DNA of 64,000 nucleotides from CAZNPW01 sp964575185 (GCA_964575185.1 CAZNPW010000010.1:4123-68122); one strand, 5' to 3'. Shown: positions 23,444-32,860, counted from the first letter of the stretch. Made by a program: numbers and translations. Notes: generated from the sequence alone by a model not told the origin.

Positions 23444-24436
23444 ATGCAGCGATTCATCAATGACCCGGACGACATCGTTGACGAAACCCTGCGCGGCTTC
23501 GTGCGGGCGCATGCCGGCCGGGTGCGCCTCGATCCGTCCAACGCGCGCGTCGTCGTGGCGCAGGCGGCCCCCGCGAGTGGCAAGGTCGGCATCGTGACCG
23601 GCGGGGGCTCGGGCCACGAGCCGGCCTTCATCGGCTATGCCGGCCGGGCCATGGTCGACGCCGTTGCGGTCGGAGAGCTGTTTTCCTCGCCTACCGCGAA
23701 GAGCTTTCAGGACGCGATCCGGGCGGCCGACGGTGGCGCCGGGGTCGCGGTGCTCTACGGCAACTACGCCGGCGACACGATGAACGTGAAGATGGCCGCG
23801 CGCATGGCCGCGAAGGACGGGATCACCGTCGCCACGGTCGTCGCCAACGACGATGTCTGCTCCGCACCCCCGACCGAGCGCGAAAGACGCCGGGGTGTCG
23901 CGGGCGAGATCTTCATGTGGAAGATCGGCGGGGCGAAGGCCGCAACGGGTGCGGGCCTCGACGAGGTGGTTGCCACGGCCCAGAGGGCGATCGACAACTG
24001 CCGTTCGGTCGGGATCGGTCTGGGGCCCTGCACCTTGCCGGCCGCGGGCAAGCCGAACTTCGAGATCGCCCCCGGGACGATGGAGGTCGGCATCGGGCAT
24101 CACGGCGAACCGGGGGTGCGCGTCGAACCGCTGAAGCCGGCCGACGCCGTGGCCGACGACATGGTGGCGCTGGTGCTGGCCGACCTTGCGCCCGCTGCCG
24201 GGACCGAGGTGGCCGTCCTGGTCTCCGGTCTGGGGGCGACGCCGGTCAACGAACTGTACGTGCTCTACGACCGGATGGCCGACCGGATCGAGGCCGCCGG
24301 GCTGCGGATCCACCGCGGGCTGGTCGGGAACCACTTCACGTCGCTGGACATGGTGGGGGCCACGCTGACGGTCATGGCGCTGGACGACGAGCTGAAGGCG
24401 CTGCTTGACGCGCCGACCGATGTGCCGGGTTTCTGA
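23444..24436 (+). CDS. dhaK: DhaK-type ketose kinase, substrate-binding subunit
   Basis: A 330-residue DhaK fold. GGGSGHEP (53-60) and D111 match the active site. The His that forms the covalent hemiaminal with the ketone is H220 in GHHGEPG. With DhaL it phosphorylates dihydroxyacetone or a related ketose such as erythrulose. No PTS-type DhaM is nearby, so ATP is the likely phosphate donor. It is 18 bp after the SDR gene and 11 bp before dhaL. Confidence 0.9.
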   Translation: MQRFINDPDDIVDETLRGFVRAHAGRVRLDPSNARVVVAQAAPASGKVGIVTGGGSGHEPAFIGYAGRAMVDAVAVGELFSSPTAKSFQDAIRAADGGAGVAVLYGNYAGDTMNVKMAARMAAKDGITVATVVANDDVCSAPPTERERRRGVAGEIFMWKIGGAKAATGAGLDEVVATAQRAIDNCRSVGIGLGPCTLPAAGKPNFEIAPGTMEVGIGHHGEPGVRVEPLKPADAVADDMVALVLADLAPAAGTEVAVLVSGLGATPVNELYVLYDRMADRIEAAGLRIHRGLVGNHFTSLDMVGATLTVMALDDELKALLDAPTDVPGF

Positions 24437-24447
24437 GGGGGGCCGAC

Positions 24448-25092
24448 ATGGCGACGCTGGAGAATGCCGGGGCCGCCGGGATCCTGCGCGAGGTGGCCGA
24501 GGTGATCGTCGCGAACAAGGCCTATCTGAGCGAGATCGACGGCAGGATCGGCGACGGCGACCACGGCTTCAACATGGCCAAGGGCTTCGGCCGAGCGAAA
24601 GAGCGGATCGACGGGGCGACCGACACGCTGGACGCAGCGATGCGCACCCTGTCGGACGTGCTGATGTCCGAGATCGGCGGATCGATGGGGCCGCTTTACG
24701 GAACGATGTTCGCCGACATGGCCGATGCGCTGGAGGGTGCCGACCGCATCGACGCGGCCGCGTTCGGCCGGATGCTGCGGGCCGGGCTGGACGGCGTTCG
24801 GGCGATCGGATCGGCCGGGGTCGGCGACAAGACGATGCTGGATGCCCTGGCGCCGGCCGTCGCGGCCTACGAGGCGGCGCTGGCGGACGGGGCGGGCTGG
24901 TCGCAGGCCCTGGGGCTGATGAAGCGGGCGGCGGAGGCGGGCCGCGACAGCACGCGCGACATGGTCGCGAAGGTCGGCCGCTCCAGCCGCCTGGGCGAGA
25001 GGTCGCGCGGTGTCCTCGACGCCGGGGCGACGTCGTGCTGCCTGATCCTCGTCGCGCTCGCCGACGGGACGGAGCGCCGCATCGTCACCTGA
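24448..25092 (+). CDS. dhaL: DhaL-type ketose kinase, nucleotide-binding subunit
   Basis: A 214-residue, all-helical Dak2 domain. The magnesium/nucleotide site is visible as DGRIGDGDHGFNM (31-43), with SEIGGSMGPLYGTM and GVGDKTMLDALAPA following. It supplies the nucleotide to DhaK. The last gene of the transporter-SDR-dhaK-dhaL operon, it is separate rather than fused to DhaK as in some tetrulose kinases. Donor ATP is inferred. Confidence 0.9.
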   Translation: MATLENAGAAGILREVAEVIVANKAYLSEIDGRIGDGDHGFNMAKGFGRAKERIDGATDTLDAAMRTLSDVLMSEIGGSMGPLYGTMFADMADALEGADRIDAAAFGRMLRAGLDGVRAIGSAGVGDKTMLDALAPAVAAYEAALADGAGWSQALGLMKRAAEAGRDSTRDMVAKVGRSSRLGERSRGVLDAGATSCCLILVALADGTERRIVT

Positions 25093-25273
25093 CGTCTGCG
25101 GGTTGCGGCGGAAGGCGGTCGCCGGGACCGGGCGCGGCGCAGCCCTCGGGATACGTCGGCCACCCTGTCACCCGGATGCCGCGGGCGTCCGCCGCATGGC
25201 GGCACGCCGTTGCGCCGGGGCTGCCCGCTTGCGCCGCGTCCTGCGGCGGTGTAGGGCCTCCGCCGGGAAGGAT

Positions 25274-25349
25274 GCCGGTGTAGCTCAGCTGGTAGAGCAC
25301 GTCATTCGTAATGATGGGGTCGGGGGTTCGAGTCCCTTCACCGGCACCA
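25274..25349 (+). tRNA. tRNA-Thr (anticodon CGT)
   Basis: Full cloverleaf with encoded CCA. Acceptor GCCGGTG pairs with CACCGGC, D-arm GCTCAGCTGGTAGAGC, anticodon stem CGTCA/TGATG with loop TTCGTAA (anticodon CGT, reads ACG), T-arm GGGGGTTCGAGTCCC. A GC hairpin (25350-25366) follows and may help termination. Confidence 0.97.
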
Positions 25350-25455
25350 CCGCCCGCTGCGGGCGGGGTGCGCATCCTTCCTCGGCAAGGCTTTACACCT
25401 GGCCCGCGCTGACGTCTGATCGGCTCATGCGCAGCGACCCTTTCCCGGCCGCGCG

Positions 25456-26823
25456 GTGAGAACCGGCGGCCCGAGCTTCTGGTGGCAGGACATCGGCCTG
25501 CCCCCGCGCCGTGCGCCGCTGTCCGGCGACACCACCGCCGACCTGTGCATCGTCGGCGCGGGCTATACCGGCCTCTGGACCGCGTGGTATGCGCGGCAGG
25601 CCGACCCCGGCCTCGACATCCTGATCGTGGAGCGCGACTTCGCCGGGTTCGGCGCGTCGGGGCGCAACGGCGGCTGGCTGACCGGCGGCTTTGCCTGGAA
25701 CCACGCGCGCTATGCCGCCCGTGCGGGCGAGGCGGCGGTGCGGGCGATGGTCGCCGCGATGGGTGGCACGGTCGACGAGGTGATCGCGGTGACGCACGCC
25801 CAGGGGATCGACGCCGACATCCGCCGCACCGACGAACTCATGGTCGCGACGCGCCCGGCGCAGCTTTCGCGCCTGCGGGCCGAGGTGCGGCACCGCCGGG
25901 CCTGGGGCGAGGACCGCGTGACCGGGATCGGGCCCGAGGTTGCGGACCGCGTCGCGGTGCCCGGCGCGCTGGGGGCGATGGTCGTCGGCGGCGTGGCGCG
26001 CATCCAGCCCGCGAAACTGGTGCTGGGACTCGCGCGGGCGGTGGAACGCAGCGGCGTCCGCATCGCGGAAGGCACGACGGCGACCGGCATCGCGCCGGGC
26101 CGGGTCGACACCGACCGCGGCAGCGTGCGCGCCCGCACCGTCATCCGCGCGACCGAGGGCTTCACGGCGGCGCTGCCCGGCCACCGCCGCGACTGGCTGC
26201 CGCTGAACTCGGCCCAGATCGTGACCGAGCCTCTGGGGGCCGACGTCTGGGACCGGATCGGCTGGGCGGGGCACGAGATCGTGGGGGACTTCGCCAACGC
26301 CTACTGCTACTGCCAGCGCACCGCCTGCGGGCGGATCGCGGTCGGGGCGCGGGGGGTGCCCTACCGGCTCGGCTCGCGGACCGACCGCGACGGGGTGCCC
26401 GACGCCGAGACGGTGCGGCGGCTGACCGCGATCCTGCACCGCCACTTCCCGGCGGCGCGCGCGGCCCGGATCGCCCACGCCTGGTGCGGCGTGCTCGGCG
26501 TGCCGCGCGACTGGTGCGCGACGGTCGGCTGGGACGCGGGCACGCGGACGGGCCACGCGGGGGGCTACGTCGGGGTGGGCGTCAGCACGGCAAACCTGGC
26601 CGGACGCACGCTCGCGGACCTGATCGCGGGCCGCGACACCGAACTGACGCGGCTGCCGTGGGTCAACCACAGCGTCCGCCGCTGGGAGCCGGAGCCGCTG
26701 CGCTGGCTGGGGGTGAGGGGGATGTATGCACTGCTGAACGCGGCCGACCGGGCCGAGGCCCGCGGCGCGGCGCGCCCCGGCCTGCCCGCCCGGCTGGCGA
26801 GCCGCCTGATGGGCCGGGGGTAG
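25456..26823 (+). CDS. FAD-dependent oxidoreductase (DAO family)
   Basis: A 455-residue flavoenzyme of the DadA/GlpO-like amine oxidase class, often annotated gamma-glutamylputrescine oxidase-like. The dinucleotide fold is LCIVGAGYTGLWTAWY (about 31-46), followed by FGASGRNGGWLTGGF, which is typical of PuuB-type enzymes, and the FAD-binding end GGYVGVGVSTANLAGRTLADL. The substrate is not determinable. The GTG start at 25456 has no strong ribosome site. It is a single gene between the tRNA and grpE. Confidence 0.85.
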   Translation: MRTGGPSFWWQDIGLPPRRAPLSGDTTADLCIVGAGYTGLWTAWYARQADPGLDILIVERDFAGFGASGRNGGWLTGGFAWNHARYAARAGEAAVRAMVAAMGGTVDEVIAVTHAQGIDADIRRTDELMVATRPAQLSRLRAEVRHRRAWGEDRVTGIGPEVADRVAVPGALGAMVVGGVARIQPAKLVLGLARAVERSGVRIAEGTTATGIAPGRVDTDRGSVRARTVIRATEGFTAALPGHRRDWLPLNSAQIVTEPLGADVWDRIGWAGHEIVGDFANAYCYCQRTACGRIAVGARGVPYRLGSRTDRDGVPDAETVRRLTAILHRHFPAARAARIAHAWCGVLGVPRDWCATVGWDAGTRTGHAGGYVGVGVSTANLAGRTLADLIAGRDTELTRLPWVNHSVRRWEPEPLRWLGVRGMYALLNAADRAEARGAARPGLPARLASRLMGRG

Positions 26824-27003
26824 CCCGTCCGGCCGGGCAGACATCCGCCAGGGGTTGAAGGCCGGTGGCCACGCTGCGGGGCGGTGGCCGAAACCCGATG
26901 CGCCGCCAGCCCTTCGATCTGGCGAAGATGCTCGCGGTCCTGTGGCGCCGGCGGCGAAGGTTTGCGTGGCGGCCCCGCCCCTGATTCCGCACGGGCCGGG
27001 GGC

Positions 27004-27561
27004 CTAGCCTGCGGTGTTCGAGGACACGCCGACCTGGGCGGGGCGCAGCAGGCGGTCGTGGAGCATGAAGCCTTCGGTCATGATCTGGATGATCTGGCCG
27101 GCCTTGGTGCCGGGCAGCGGGGCCTCGAACATCGCCTGATGGTGCTGCGGATCGAAACTGTCCCCCACCGCCGGGGTGATCGGACGGACGCCGTGCTTGG
27201 TCATGATGTTGGACAGCTCGCGCAGGGTCAGTTCCACGCCGTCGAGCAGCGCCGCCGATACCGCGCGCTGGTCTTCCGGCACGGCGTCGATGGCGCGCTT
27301 CAGATTGTCGTAGATCGGCAGGAGATCGCGGGCGAGGCGGGTGGAGCCATACTGTTCGGCCTCGCGCCGGTCGCGGTCGGCGCGCTTGCGGGCGTTTTCG
27401 GCATCGGCCAGCGCCCGCATGAACTTGTCGCGCAGCTCGTCGCGTTCGGCGCGCAGCGCGTCGAGCTCGTCGCCCTCGATATACTCCTCGCCTCCGGTGT
27501 CGAGCTCGGCCCCGAGCTCGATCGGGTCCAACTTCGCGTCGTCCGTCGTGTCTTTCGTCAT
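27004..27561 (-). CDS. grpE: GrpE, nucleotide-exchange factor of DnaK
   Basis: A 185-residue co-chaperone that releases ADP from DnaK. An acidic N-terminus and long coiled coil (ELDALRAERDELRDKFMRALADAENARKR) precede the beta domain with ITPAVGDSFDPQHHQAM and GFMLHDRLLRPAQVGVS. It lies 6 bp after hrcA in the classic hrcA-grpE pair. No CIRCE element was found near this operon. Confidence 0.96.
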   Translation of the reverse strand: MTKDTTDDAKLDPIELGAELDTGGEEYIEGDELDALRAERDELRDKFMRALADAENARKRADRDRREAEQYGSTRLARDLLPIYDNLKRAIDAVPEDQRAVSAALLDGVELTLRELSNIMTKHGVRPITPAVGDSFDPQHHQAMFEAPLPGTKAGQIIQIMTEGFMLHDRLLRPAQVGVSSNTAG

Positions 27562-27567
27562 GTTGCC

Positions 27568-28644
27568 CTAACCCTTGGCGCGTTCGGCCACCACCCGGCC
27601 GACAAGCTGCGCCGTGTAGTCGACGATCGGCACGATGCGGCCGTAGTTCAGCCGTGTCGGACCGATCACGCCGACGGCGCCGATGATTCTGCGGTTCGCG
27701 TTCATATAGGGAGAGACGACCAGACTTGAACCCGAAAGTGAGAAAAGCTTGTTCTCGCTGCCGATGAAGATGCGGACGCCCTGCCCGGCCTCGGTCAGTT
27801 CCAGCATGTTGACGATGTCGCGCTTGCGTTCGAGATCGTCGAAGAGGTGGCGGATGCGTTCGAGGTCGTCGGTCGCGGCCTGGTCGAGAAGGTTGGCGGT
27901 GCCGCGCACGATCAGCCGCTCGAAGGGCTCGCCCGGGTGGTCCCAGACGGCGAGGCCGCTGGCGATCAGGCTGTGGGCGAGCGCGTCGATCTCTTGCCGG
28001 CGGGCGGCGATGTCGTCGGCGACGGTGCGGCGCAGGTCCGACAGGGTGCGGCCTTCGGCCAGCGCGTTCAGCAGGTTCGCGGCCTCGCGCATGGCCGACG
28101 GCGTCAGGCCGGGCGGCGGGGTGAAGATGCGGTTCTCGACCTGGCCGTCGGCGCGCACCAGCACGACGAGGGTGCGGTCGGGGCCGAGGCTCACGAACTC
28201 GATGTGGCGGATCGGGGCCTCGGACGACGGGATGAACACGAGGCTCGCCGTCCGCGTCAGGCCCGACAGCGCCGCGCCGACCTGGTCGAGCGTGGCCGCC
28301 ACGTCCCCGGGCGGCGCGTCGAGCGCCGAGTCGATCCGCGCGCGGTCGCCTTCGTCGACGTGGCCCACCTCCATCACCGCGTCCACGAACATCCGCAGGC
28401 CCGCCTGGGTCGGGATGCGGCCGGCCGAGACATGGGGGCTGTCGAGGAGGCCCAGATACTCGAGGTCCTGCATGACGTTGCGGATGGTGGCGGCCGAGAC
28501 CTTTTCGGACATGGTGCGGGTCAGCGCGCGGGAGCCGACCGGATCGCCCGAGCGCAGGTAGCCCTCGACCACGCGGCGGAACACCTCGCGCGAGCGGTCG
28601 GTCATCTGGGCCAGGATCTGCGAGGGGTCTTGCGGGTCGGGCAT
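27568..28644 (-). CDS. hrcA: Heat-shock repressor HrcA
   Basis: A 358-residue repressor of CIRCE-controlled chaperone operons. The N-terminal winged helix contains SREVFRRVVEGYLRSGDPVGSRAL and SAATIRNVMQDLEYLGLL, followed by SPHVSAGRIPTQAG and the GAF-like effector domain. Its DNA target, presumably at groESL, is outside the window. It is divergent from rph with a 59-bp gap. Confidence 0.96.
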   Translation of the reverse strand: MPDPQDPSQILAQMTDRSREVFRRVVEGYLRSGDPVGSRALTRTMSEKVSAATIRNVMQDLEYLGLLDSPHVSAGRIPTQAGLRMFVDAVMEVGHVDEGDRARIDSALDAPPGDVAATLDQVGAALSGLTRTASLVFIPSSEAPIRHIEFVSLGPDRTLVVLVRADGQVENRIFTPPPGLTPSAMREAANLLNALAEGRTLSDLRRTVADDIAARRQEIDALAHSLIASGLAVWDHPGEPFERLIVRGTANLLDQAATDDLERIRHLFDDLERKRDIVNMLELTEAGQGVRIFIGSENKLFSLSGSSLVVSPYMNANRRIIGAVGVIGPTRLNYGRIVPIVDYTAQLVGRVVAERAKG

Positions 28645-28703
28645 GGGCTTGCGTCGCGGGCGGTTGCGGGCGTATCTCGCGCCTCCTGCGCGGGGGTGTC
28701 CAT

Positions 28704-29426
28704 ATGCGTCCTTCAGGACGGAAGTTAGGCGAGCTGCGGCCGGTTTCAATCGAAACCGGGGTCTCGCGCCATGCCGAGGGGTCGTGCCTCATCAAGGTCG
28801 GGGGCACGCATGTCCTGTGCACCGCGACGCTGGAAGACAAGCCGCCGCCGTTTTTGAAGAACACCGGCCAGGGCTGGGTGACGGCGGAATACGGCATGCT
28901 GCCGCGGGCCACGACGACGCGCAACCGGCGCGAGGCCGTGACGGGCAAGCAGGGCGGAAGGACGCAGGAAATACAAAGGCTTGTCGGACGGTCGCTGCGG
29001 GCCGCGGTCGATCGGCAAGGGCTGGGCGAGCGGCAGGTGGTGATCGACTGCGACGTGCTGCAGGCCGACGGCGGCACGCGCTGCGCGGCCATCACCGGCG
29101 GCTGGGTGGCGCTGCGGCTGGCGCTGGACCGTCTGGTGAAGGACCGCGCCGTGCCGAGCGATCCGATGCTCGACCACGTCGTCGCGCTGTCCTGCGGCCT
29201 CTACGCGGGGCAGGCGGTGGCGGACCTCGACTATGCCGAGGATTCGGCCGCGGGTGTCGATGCCAACTTCGTGTTGACGGGGGCCGGCCGGCTGATCGAG
29301 GTGCAGATGTCGGCCGAGGGGTCGACCTTTTCGCCCGCCGAGATGGGGCAGCTTCTGGACCTTGCCATGGCCGGTGGGCAGGCGCTGGTCGCGGCGCAGA
29401 GGGCGGCGCTGGCCGGGGCGTCGTGA
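28704..29426 (+). CDS. rph: Ribonuclease PH
   Basis: A 240-residue phosphorolytic 3'-5' exoribonuclease that trims tRNA 3' ends. RPSGRKLGELRPVSIETG, GWVTAEYGMLPRATTTRN, CDVLQADGGTRCAAITGG and DLDYAEDSAAGVDANFV are all family hallmarks. Its stop overlaps the rdgB start by one base (TGATG). It is divergent from hrcA, the usual alphaproteobacterial arrangement. Confidence 0.97.
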   Translation: MRPSGRKLGELRPVSIETGVSRHAEGSCLIKVGGTHVLCTATLEDKPPPFLKNTGQGWVTAEYGMLPRATTTRNRREAVTGKQGGRTQEIQRLVGRSLRAAVDRQGLGERQVVIDCDVLQADGGTRCAAITGGWVALRLALDRLVKDRAVPSDPMLDHVVALSCGLYAGQAVADLDYAEDSAAGVDANFVLTGAGRLIEVQMSAEGSTFSPAEMGQLLDLAMAGGQALVAAQRAALAGAS

Positions 29427-30031
29427 TGCGCCGCCTGGCGCGGCAGCCGCTGGTCGTGGCAAGCCACAACGCGGGCAAGGTCGAAGAGCTGCAGGCGTTG
29501 CTGCGTCCGCATGGCGTGGCGGTGCTGGGCGCGGCCGCGCTGGGGCTGGCGGTTCCCGCCGAGACGGAGACGACCTTCGCCGGCAACGCGCGCCTGAAGG
29601 CGGTGGCGGCGATGCGGGCGACCGGGCTGCCCGCGCTGGCGGACGACAGCGGGCTGAGCGTCGATGCCCTGGGCGGAGCACCGGGTGTCCTGACGGCCGA
29701 CTGGGCGGAGGGGCCGGGCGGGCGGGACTACGGGCTGGGGATGGCGCGGGTCTGGGACGCCTGCGAGGCGGCCCGGGCGCCGATGCCGCGCCGCGCACGG
29801 TTCATCTGCATGCTGGTGCTCGCCTGGCCGGAGGGGGACGAAACCAGCGCCGAGGGCATCCTTTCGGGGCAGCTCGTCTGGCCCGGGCGCGGGGCGAATG
29901 GCCATGGCTTCGACCCGATGTTCCTGCCCGACGGGCATGACCTTACCTGCGGCGAGATGGACCGGTGGGAAAAGAACCGCATCAGCCACCGGGGTCGCGC
30001 CTTCGCGGCACTGGAAAGGGCGCTTCCATGA
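29426..30031 (+). CDS. rdgB: dITP/XTP pyrophosphatase (RdgB/HAM1)
   Basis: A 201-residue house-cleaning enzyme that hydrolyses dITP and XTP. It shows VVASHNAGKVEELQALL (substrate/phosphate loop), TFAGNARLKAVAAM, LADDSGLSVDALGGAPGV, and GHGFDPMFLPDG near the end. The ATG at 29426 overlaps the rph stop; a GTG one codon earlier is possible. The 3' end overlaps hemW (ATGA). Confidence 0.96.
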   Translation: MRRLARQPLVVASHNAGKVEELQALLRPHGVAVLGAAALGLAVPAETETTFAGNARLKAVAAMRATGLPALADDSGLSVDALGGAPGVLTADWAEGPGGRDYGLGMARVWDACEAARAPMPRRARFICMLVLAWPEGDETSAEGILSGQLVWPGRGANGHGFDPMFLPDGHDLTCGEMDRWEKNRISHRGRAFAALERALP

Positions 30032-31188
30032 GGTTCGGCCTTTATGTCCACTGGCCGTTCTGCACGTCGAAGTGCCCTTACTGCGACTTCAACAGCCACG
30101 TCGCGAAAGCTGTCGACCATGCGGCCTGGCGCGCCGCGCTGCTGTCCGAACTGCGGCGGGTTGCGCCCGAGTTCGCCGGGCAGGGGTTGGGATCGGTGTT
30201 CTTCGGCGGTGGCACGCCGTCGCTGATGGAACCGGCGACGGTCGCGGCCGTCCTGGACGCGGCGGCCGGCCTGTTCGCCCTGGCCGATGACATCGAGGTA
30301 ACCCTGGAGGCGAACCCGGGGTCGACCGAGATGGCGCGGATGGCGGCGTTCCGCGATGCGGGTGTGAACCGCGTGTCGATCGGCGTGCAGGCGCTCGATG
30401 ATGCAGGCCTGCGACGCCTGGGCCGGACGCATACGGCCGCGGATGCGCGCGCCGCGGTGGACGTCGCGGCGCGGCAGTTTTCGCGCTTCTCCTTCGACCT
30501 GATCTACGGCCGGCAGGACCAGACCGAAGCGGACTGGGAGGCGGAGCTGCGGCGGGCGCTGTCTTTTGCCGGGGATCACCTGTCACTGTATCAGCTGACG
30601 ATCGAGGATGGCACCGTCTTCGGCGCCCGCCAGGCGGCGGGGCAGTTGCGTGGACTGCCCGACGACGAGCGGGGGGCCGTCATGTTCGAGACGACCGGCG
30701 CGCTGTGCGAGGCTGCGGGACTGCGCCGCTACGAGGTGTCGAACTACGCCCGCCCGGACCAGGCGTCGCGGCACAACCTGATCTACTGGCGTGGCGGGGA
30801 CTACGCGGGGATCGGCCCGGGCGCGCACGGGCGCCACCGGGCGGAGGACGGAGCGCGGATCGCGACGACGGCGATCCGCGCGCCGGACGCATGGATCGCG
30901 GCCGCCCGGCGCGGCAATGCCGAAGCGGAGCGGCTGCGCCTGAGCGAGGCGGAGCGCCGGGACGAACGGCTCGTGATGGGCCTGCGCCTGACCGAAGGCC
31001 TTCCGCTCGCGGCCATCGGTCTGGACCGCGACACCGACGTTCTGCGTGCCGGTGTCGCGGACGGCTGGCTGTGGGCAACCGCCGACCGTGTCGGCGCGAC
31101 GCCGGGCGGGCTGCTGCTGCTCGACCGGGTGATCGCCGAGATCGGCCATGCGCTCGATCAGAAGGACAGGTCGGCCGTCCTGGCGTGA
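30028..31188 (+). CDS. hemW: HemW, radical SAM haem chaperone
   Basis: A 386-residue HemN-like protein. The radical SAM cluster is CTSKCPYC (C12, C16, C19), followed by FFGGGTPSL and VNRVSIGVQA. The RHNLIYW motif marks the haem-chaperone HemW type and separates it from true coproporphyrinogen dehydrogenase, which has an extra N-terminal Cys. It is last in rph-rdgB-hemW, and its 3' end overlaps the end of parB by 31 bp on the other strand. Confidence 0.92.
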   Translation: MRFGLYVHWPFCTSKCPYCDFNSHVAKAVDHAAWRAALLSELRRVAPEFAGQGLGSVFFGGGTPSLMEPATVAAVLDAAAGLFALADDIEVTLEANPGSTEMARMAAFRDAGVNRVSIGVQALDDAGLRRLGRTHTAADARAAVDVAARQFSRFSFDLIYGRQDQTEADWEAELRRALSFAGDHLSLYQLTIEDGTVFGARQAAGQLRGLPDDERGAVMFETTGALCEAAGLRRYEVSNYARPDQASRHNLIYWRGGDYAGIGPGAHGRHRAEDGARIATTAIRAPDAWIAAARRGNAEAERLRLSEAERRDERLVMGLRLTEGLPLAAIGLDRDTDVLRAGVADGWLWATADRVGATPGGLLLLDRVIAEIGHALDQKDRSAVLA

Positions 31189-32063
31189 CTGAGGGCGGTG
31201 CAGATGAGGTCGAGGTCCTCCAGCGACCGGTAGCGGACGGTGATCTGGCCACCGCCGAGATCGGGGGCATGCTCGATGCGGACCGGCATCGCGAGCGCGG
31301 CCGATACGTCGGCTTCGAGCGCGAGGGTGTCCGCGTCCTTGCCTTGCGGCCGGCGTCCCGTGCGCGGGGCCTTTTCCTTGCGGTCGCGGGCGAGGTCCTC
31401 GACCTGCCGGACCGACAGGCCCTCGGCCACGATCCGCTGCACCAGTGCCTGCGCGTCGGGCACCCCGTGGATTGCCCGGGCATGACCGGCCGACAGCGTG
31501 CCGTCGCGCACGAGGGCCTGGATGGGATCGGGCAGCGCGAGCAGACGCAGGGTGTTGGCGATGTGGCTGCGGCTTTTTCCGAGCGCCTGGGCGAGCTGTT
31601 CCTGCGTGTGGCCGAAACGCTGCATGAGCTGGGCGTAGGCCTGCCCCTCTTCGATCGCATTCAGGTCCTGTCGCTGGATGTTCTCCAGCAGCGCGATCTG
31701 CAGCACGTCGTCGTCGGAGTAGCTCCTGACCACCGCCGGAATGCGGTGCTGGGCCGCGAGCTGGGCCGCACGCCAGCGGCGTTCGCCCGCGACGATCTGG
31801 TAGCGGCCGTCGGCCGCTGCACGGACCACGATGGGCTGCAGGAGCCCGTGCTGGCGGATCGACTGCGCCAGTTCCTCGAGCGCGGCGGGGTCGAACCGAC
31901 GCCGGGGCTGGTCGGGGTTCGGGTCGATCCGGTCGATCGGCACATGGACCAGGCCCTCCTGCGCCGCTTCCGGGGTTTCGTTCGGTGCGGCGACATCGGC
32001 CAGGAGGGCAGACAGGCCGCGGCCGAGACCCCGCCGCTCGAATCGCTCGTCCGTCATCGTCAT
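31158..32063 (-). CDS. parB: Chromosome-partitioning protein ParB
   Basis: A 301-residue CTP-dependent clamp that loads at parS and spreads. It contains the LGRGLSALL leader, the NPDQPRRRF and GERRWRAA(Q) arginine patches of the CTPase domain, a helix-turn-helix (YAQLMQRFGHTQEQLAQALGKSRSHIAN), and a C-terminal dimer domain. It starts within the parA stop (ATGA). A perfect parS lies 3.2 kb upstream at the mnmG start. Confidence 0.97.
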   Translation of the reverse strand: MTMTDERFERRGLGRGLSALLADVAAPNETPEAAQEGLVHVPIDRIDPNPDQPRRRFDPAALEELAQSIRQHGLLQPIVVRAAADGRYQIVAGERRWRAAQLAAQHRIPAVVRSYSDDDVLQIALLENIQRQDLNAIEEGQAYAQLMQRFGHTQEQLAQALGKSRSHIANTLRLLALPDPIQALVRDGTLSAGHARAIHGVPDAQALVQRIVAEGLSVRQVEDLARDRKEKAPRTGRRPQGKDADTLALEADVSAALAMPVRIEHAPDLGGGQITVRYRSLEDLDLICTALSHARTADLSF

Positions 32064-32860
32064 CCCCGCTTCGCTGCCGTTTCGGTTGCCGGATTGATCC
32101 GTGCCGCAATGTCTGCCGCAAGCGCGCGATAGGCCGCCGCCCCGCGCGAGGCCGGGTCGTAGCTGATGATCGACATCCCGTGCGACGGTGCCTCGCTGAG
32201 CCGCACGTTGCGCGGGATCACGGCCTGGAACACCAGATCCCCGAGCGTCGCGCGCACGTCCTCTTCGACCTGGATGGCCAGGCGGTTCCGCTTGTCGTGC
32301 ATGGTGATGAGCACGCCCTCGATCCGCAGCGGCGGGTTCTCGTGCTCGCGGATCTGGCGGATGGTCTGGATCAACTGCGTCAATCCCTCGAGGGCGAAGT
32401 ATTCCGCCTGCAAGGGGATGAGGACGCTGCCCGCCGCAACGAGCGCATTCAGCGCCACGAGGTTCAGGGAGGGACCGCAGTCGATGATGACCACATCGGC
32501 CGTCAGCCCCGACGCCCGTGGGCCCCGCAGCGCCTGCGTGAGGTGCCTGAGACGGTTGGGCCTCGCGGCAAGATCGAGATCGGCGGAGGCGAGATCGGGC
32601 GAGGCGGGGATCAGGCGGAGGTTGGCGACCGGGGTTGCCTGCACGAGGTCGGCGAGGGGCAGCGTGCCGATCAGCGCATCGTAACTCGACCCCTGCGCAG
32701 AGCACGTCTGCCCGAGGCCCGTCGTGGCATTCGCCTGGGCATCGAGGTCGAGAAGCACGACGCGATGCCCGGATTCCGCCAGTGCCGCCGCAAGGTTGAT
32801 CGCGGTCGTCGTCTTGCCGACCCCGCCCTTCTGGTTGGCGATGGCTATCACATGCATCAT
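32060..32860 (-). CDS. parA: Chromosome-partitioning ATPase ParA
   Basis: A 266-residue Walker-type ATPase that moves origin regions. The deviant Walker A is NQKGGVGKTTT (about 9-19), with LDLDAQANATTGLG and VIIDCGPSLNLVALNAL (Walker B) following. It overlaps rsmG by one base (TGATG) and parB by four. This is the standard mnmG-rsmG-parA-parB order. Confidence 0.97.
   Translation of the reverse strand: MMHVIAIANQKGGVGKTTTAINLAAALAESGHRVVLLDLDAQANATTGLGQTCSAQGSSYDALIGTLPLADLVQATPVANLRLIPASPDLASADLDLAARPNRLRHLTQALRGPRASGLTADVVIIDCGPSLNLVALNALVAAGSVLIPLQAEYFALEGLTQLIQTIRQIREHENPPLRIEGVLITMHDKRNRLAIQVEEDVRATLGDLVFQAVIPRNVRLSEAPSHGMSIISYDPASRGAAAYRALAADIAARINPATETAAKRG

Noticed and set aside
25350..25366. 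tRNA gene 3' end as an integration (att) site
   Set aside because: No repeat of the tRNA end and no integrase in the window.
27004..28760. CIRCE element near hrcA-grpE
   Set aside because: No TTAGCACTC-N9-GAGTGCTAA-like inverted repeat found in the 59-bp hrcA/rph gap or around it.
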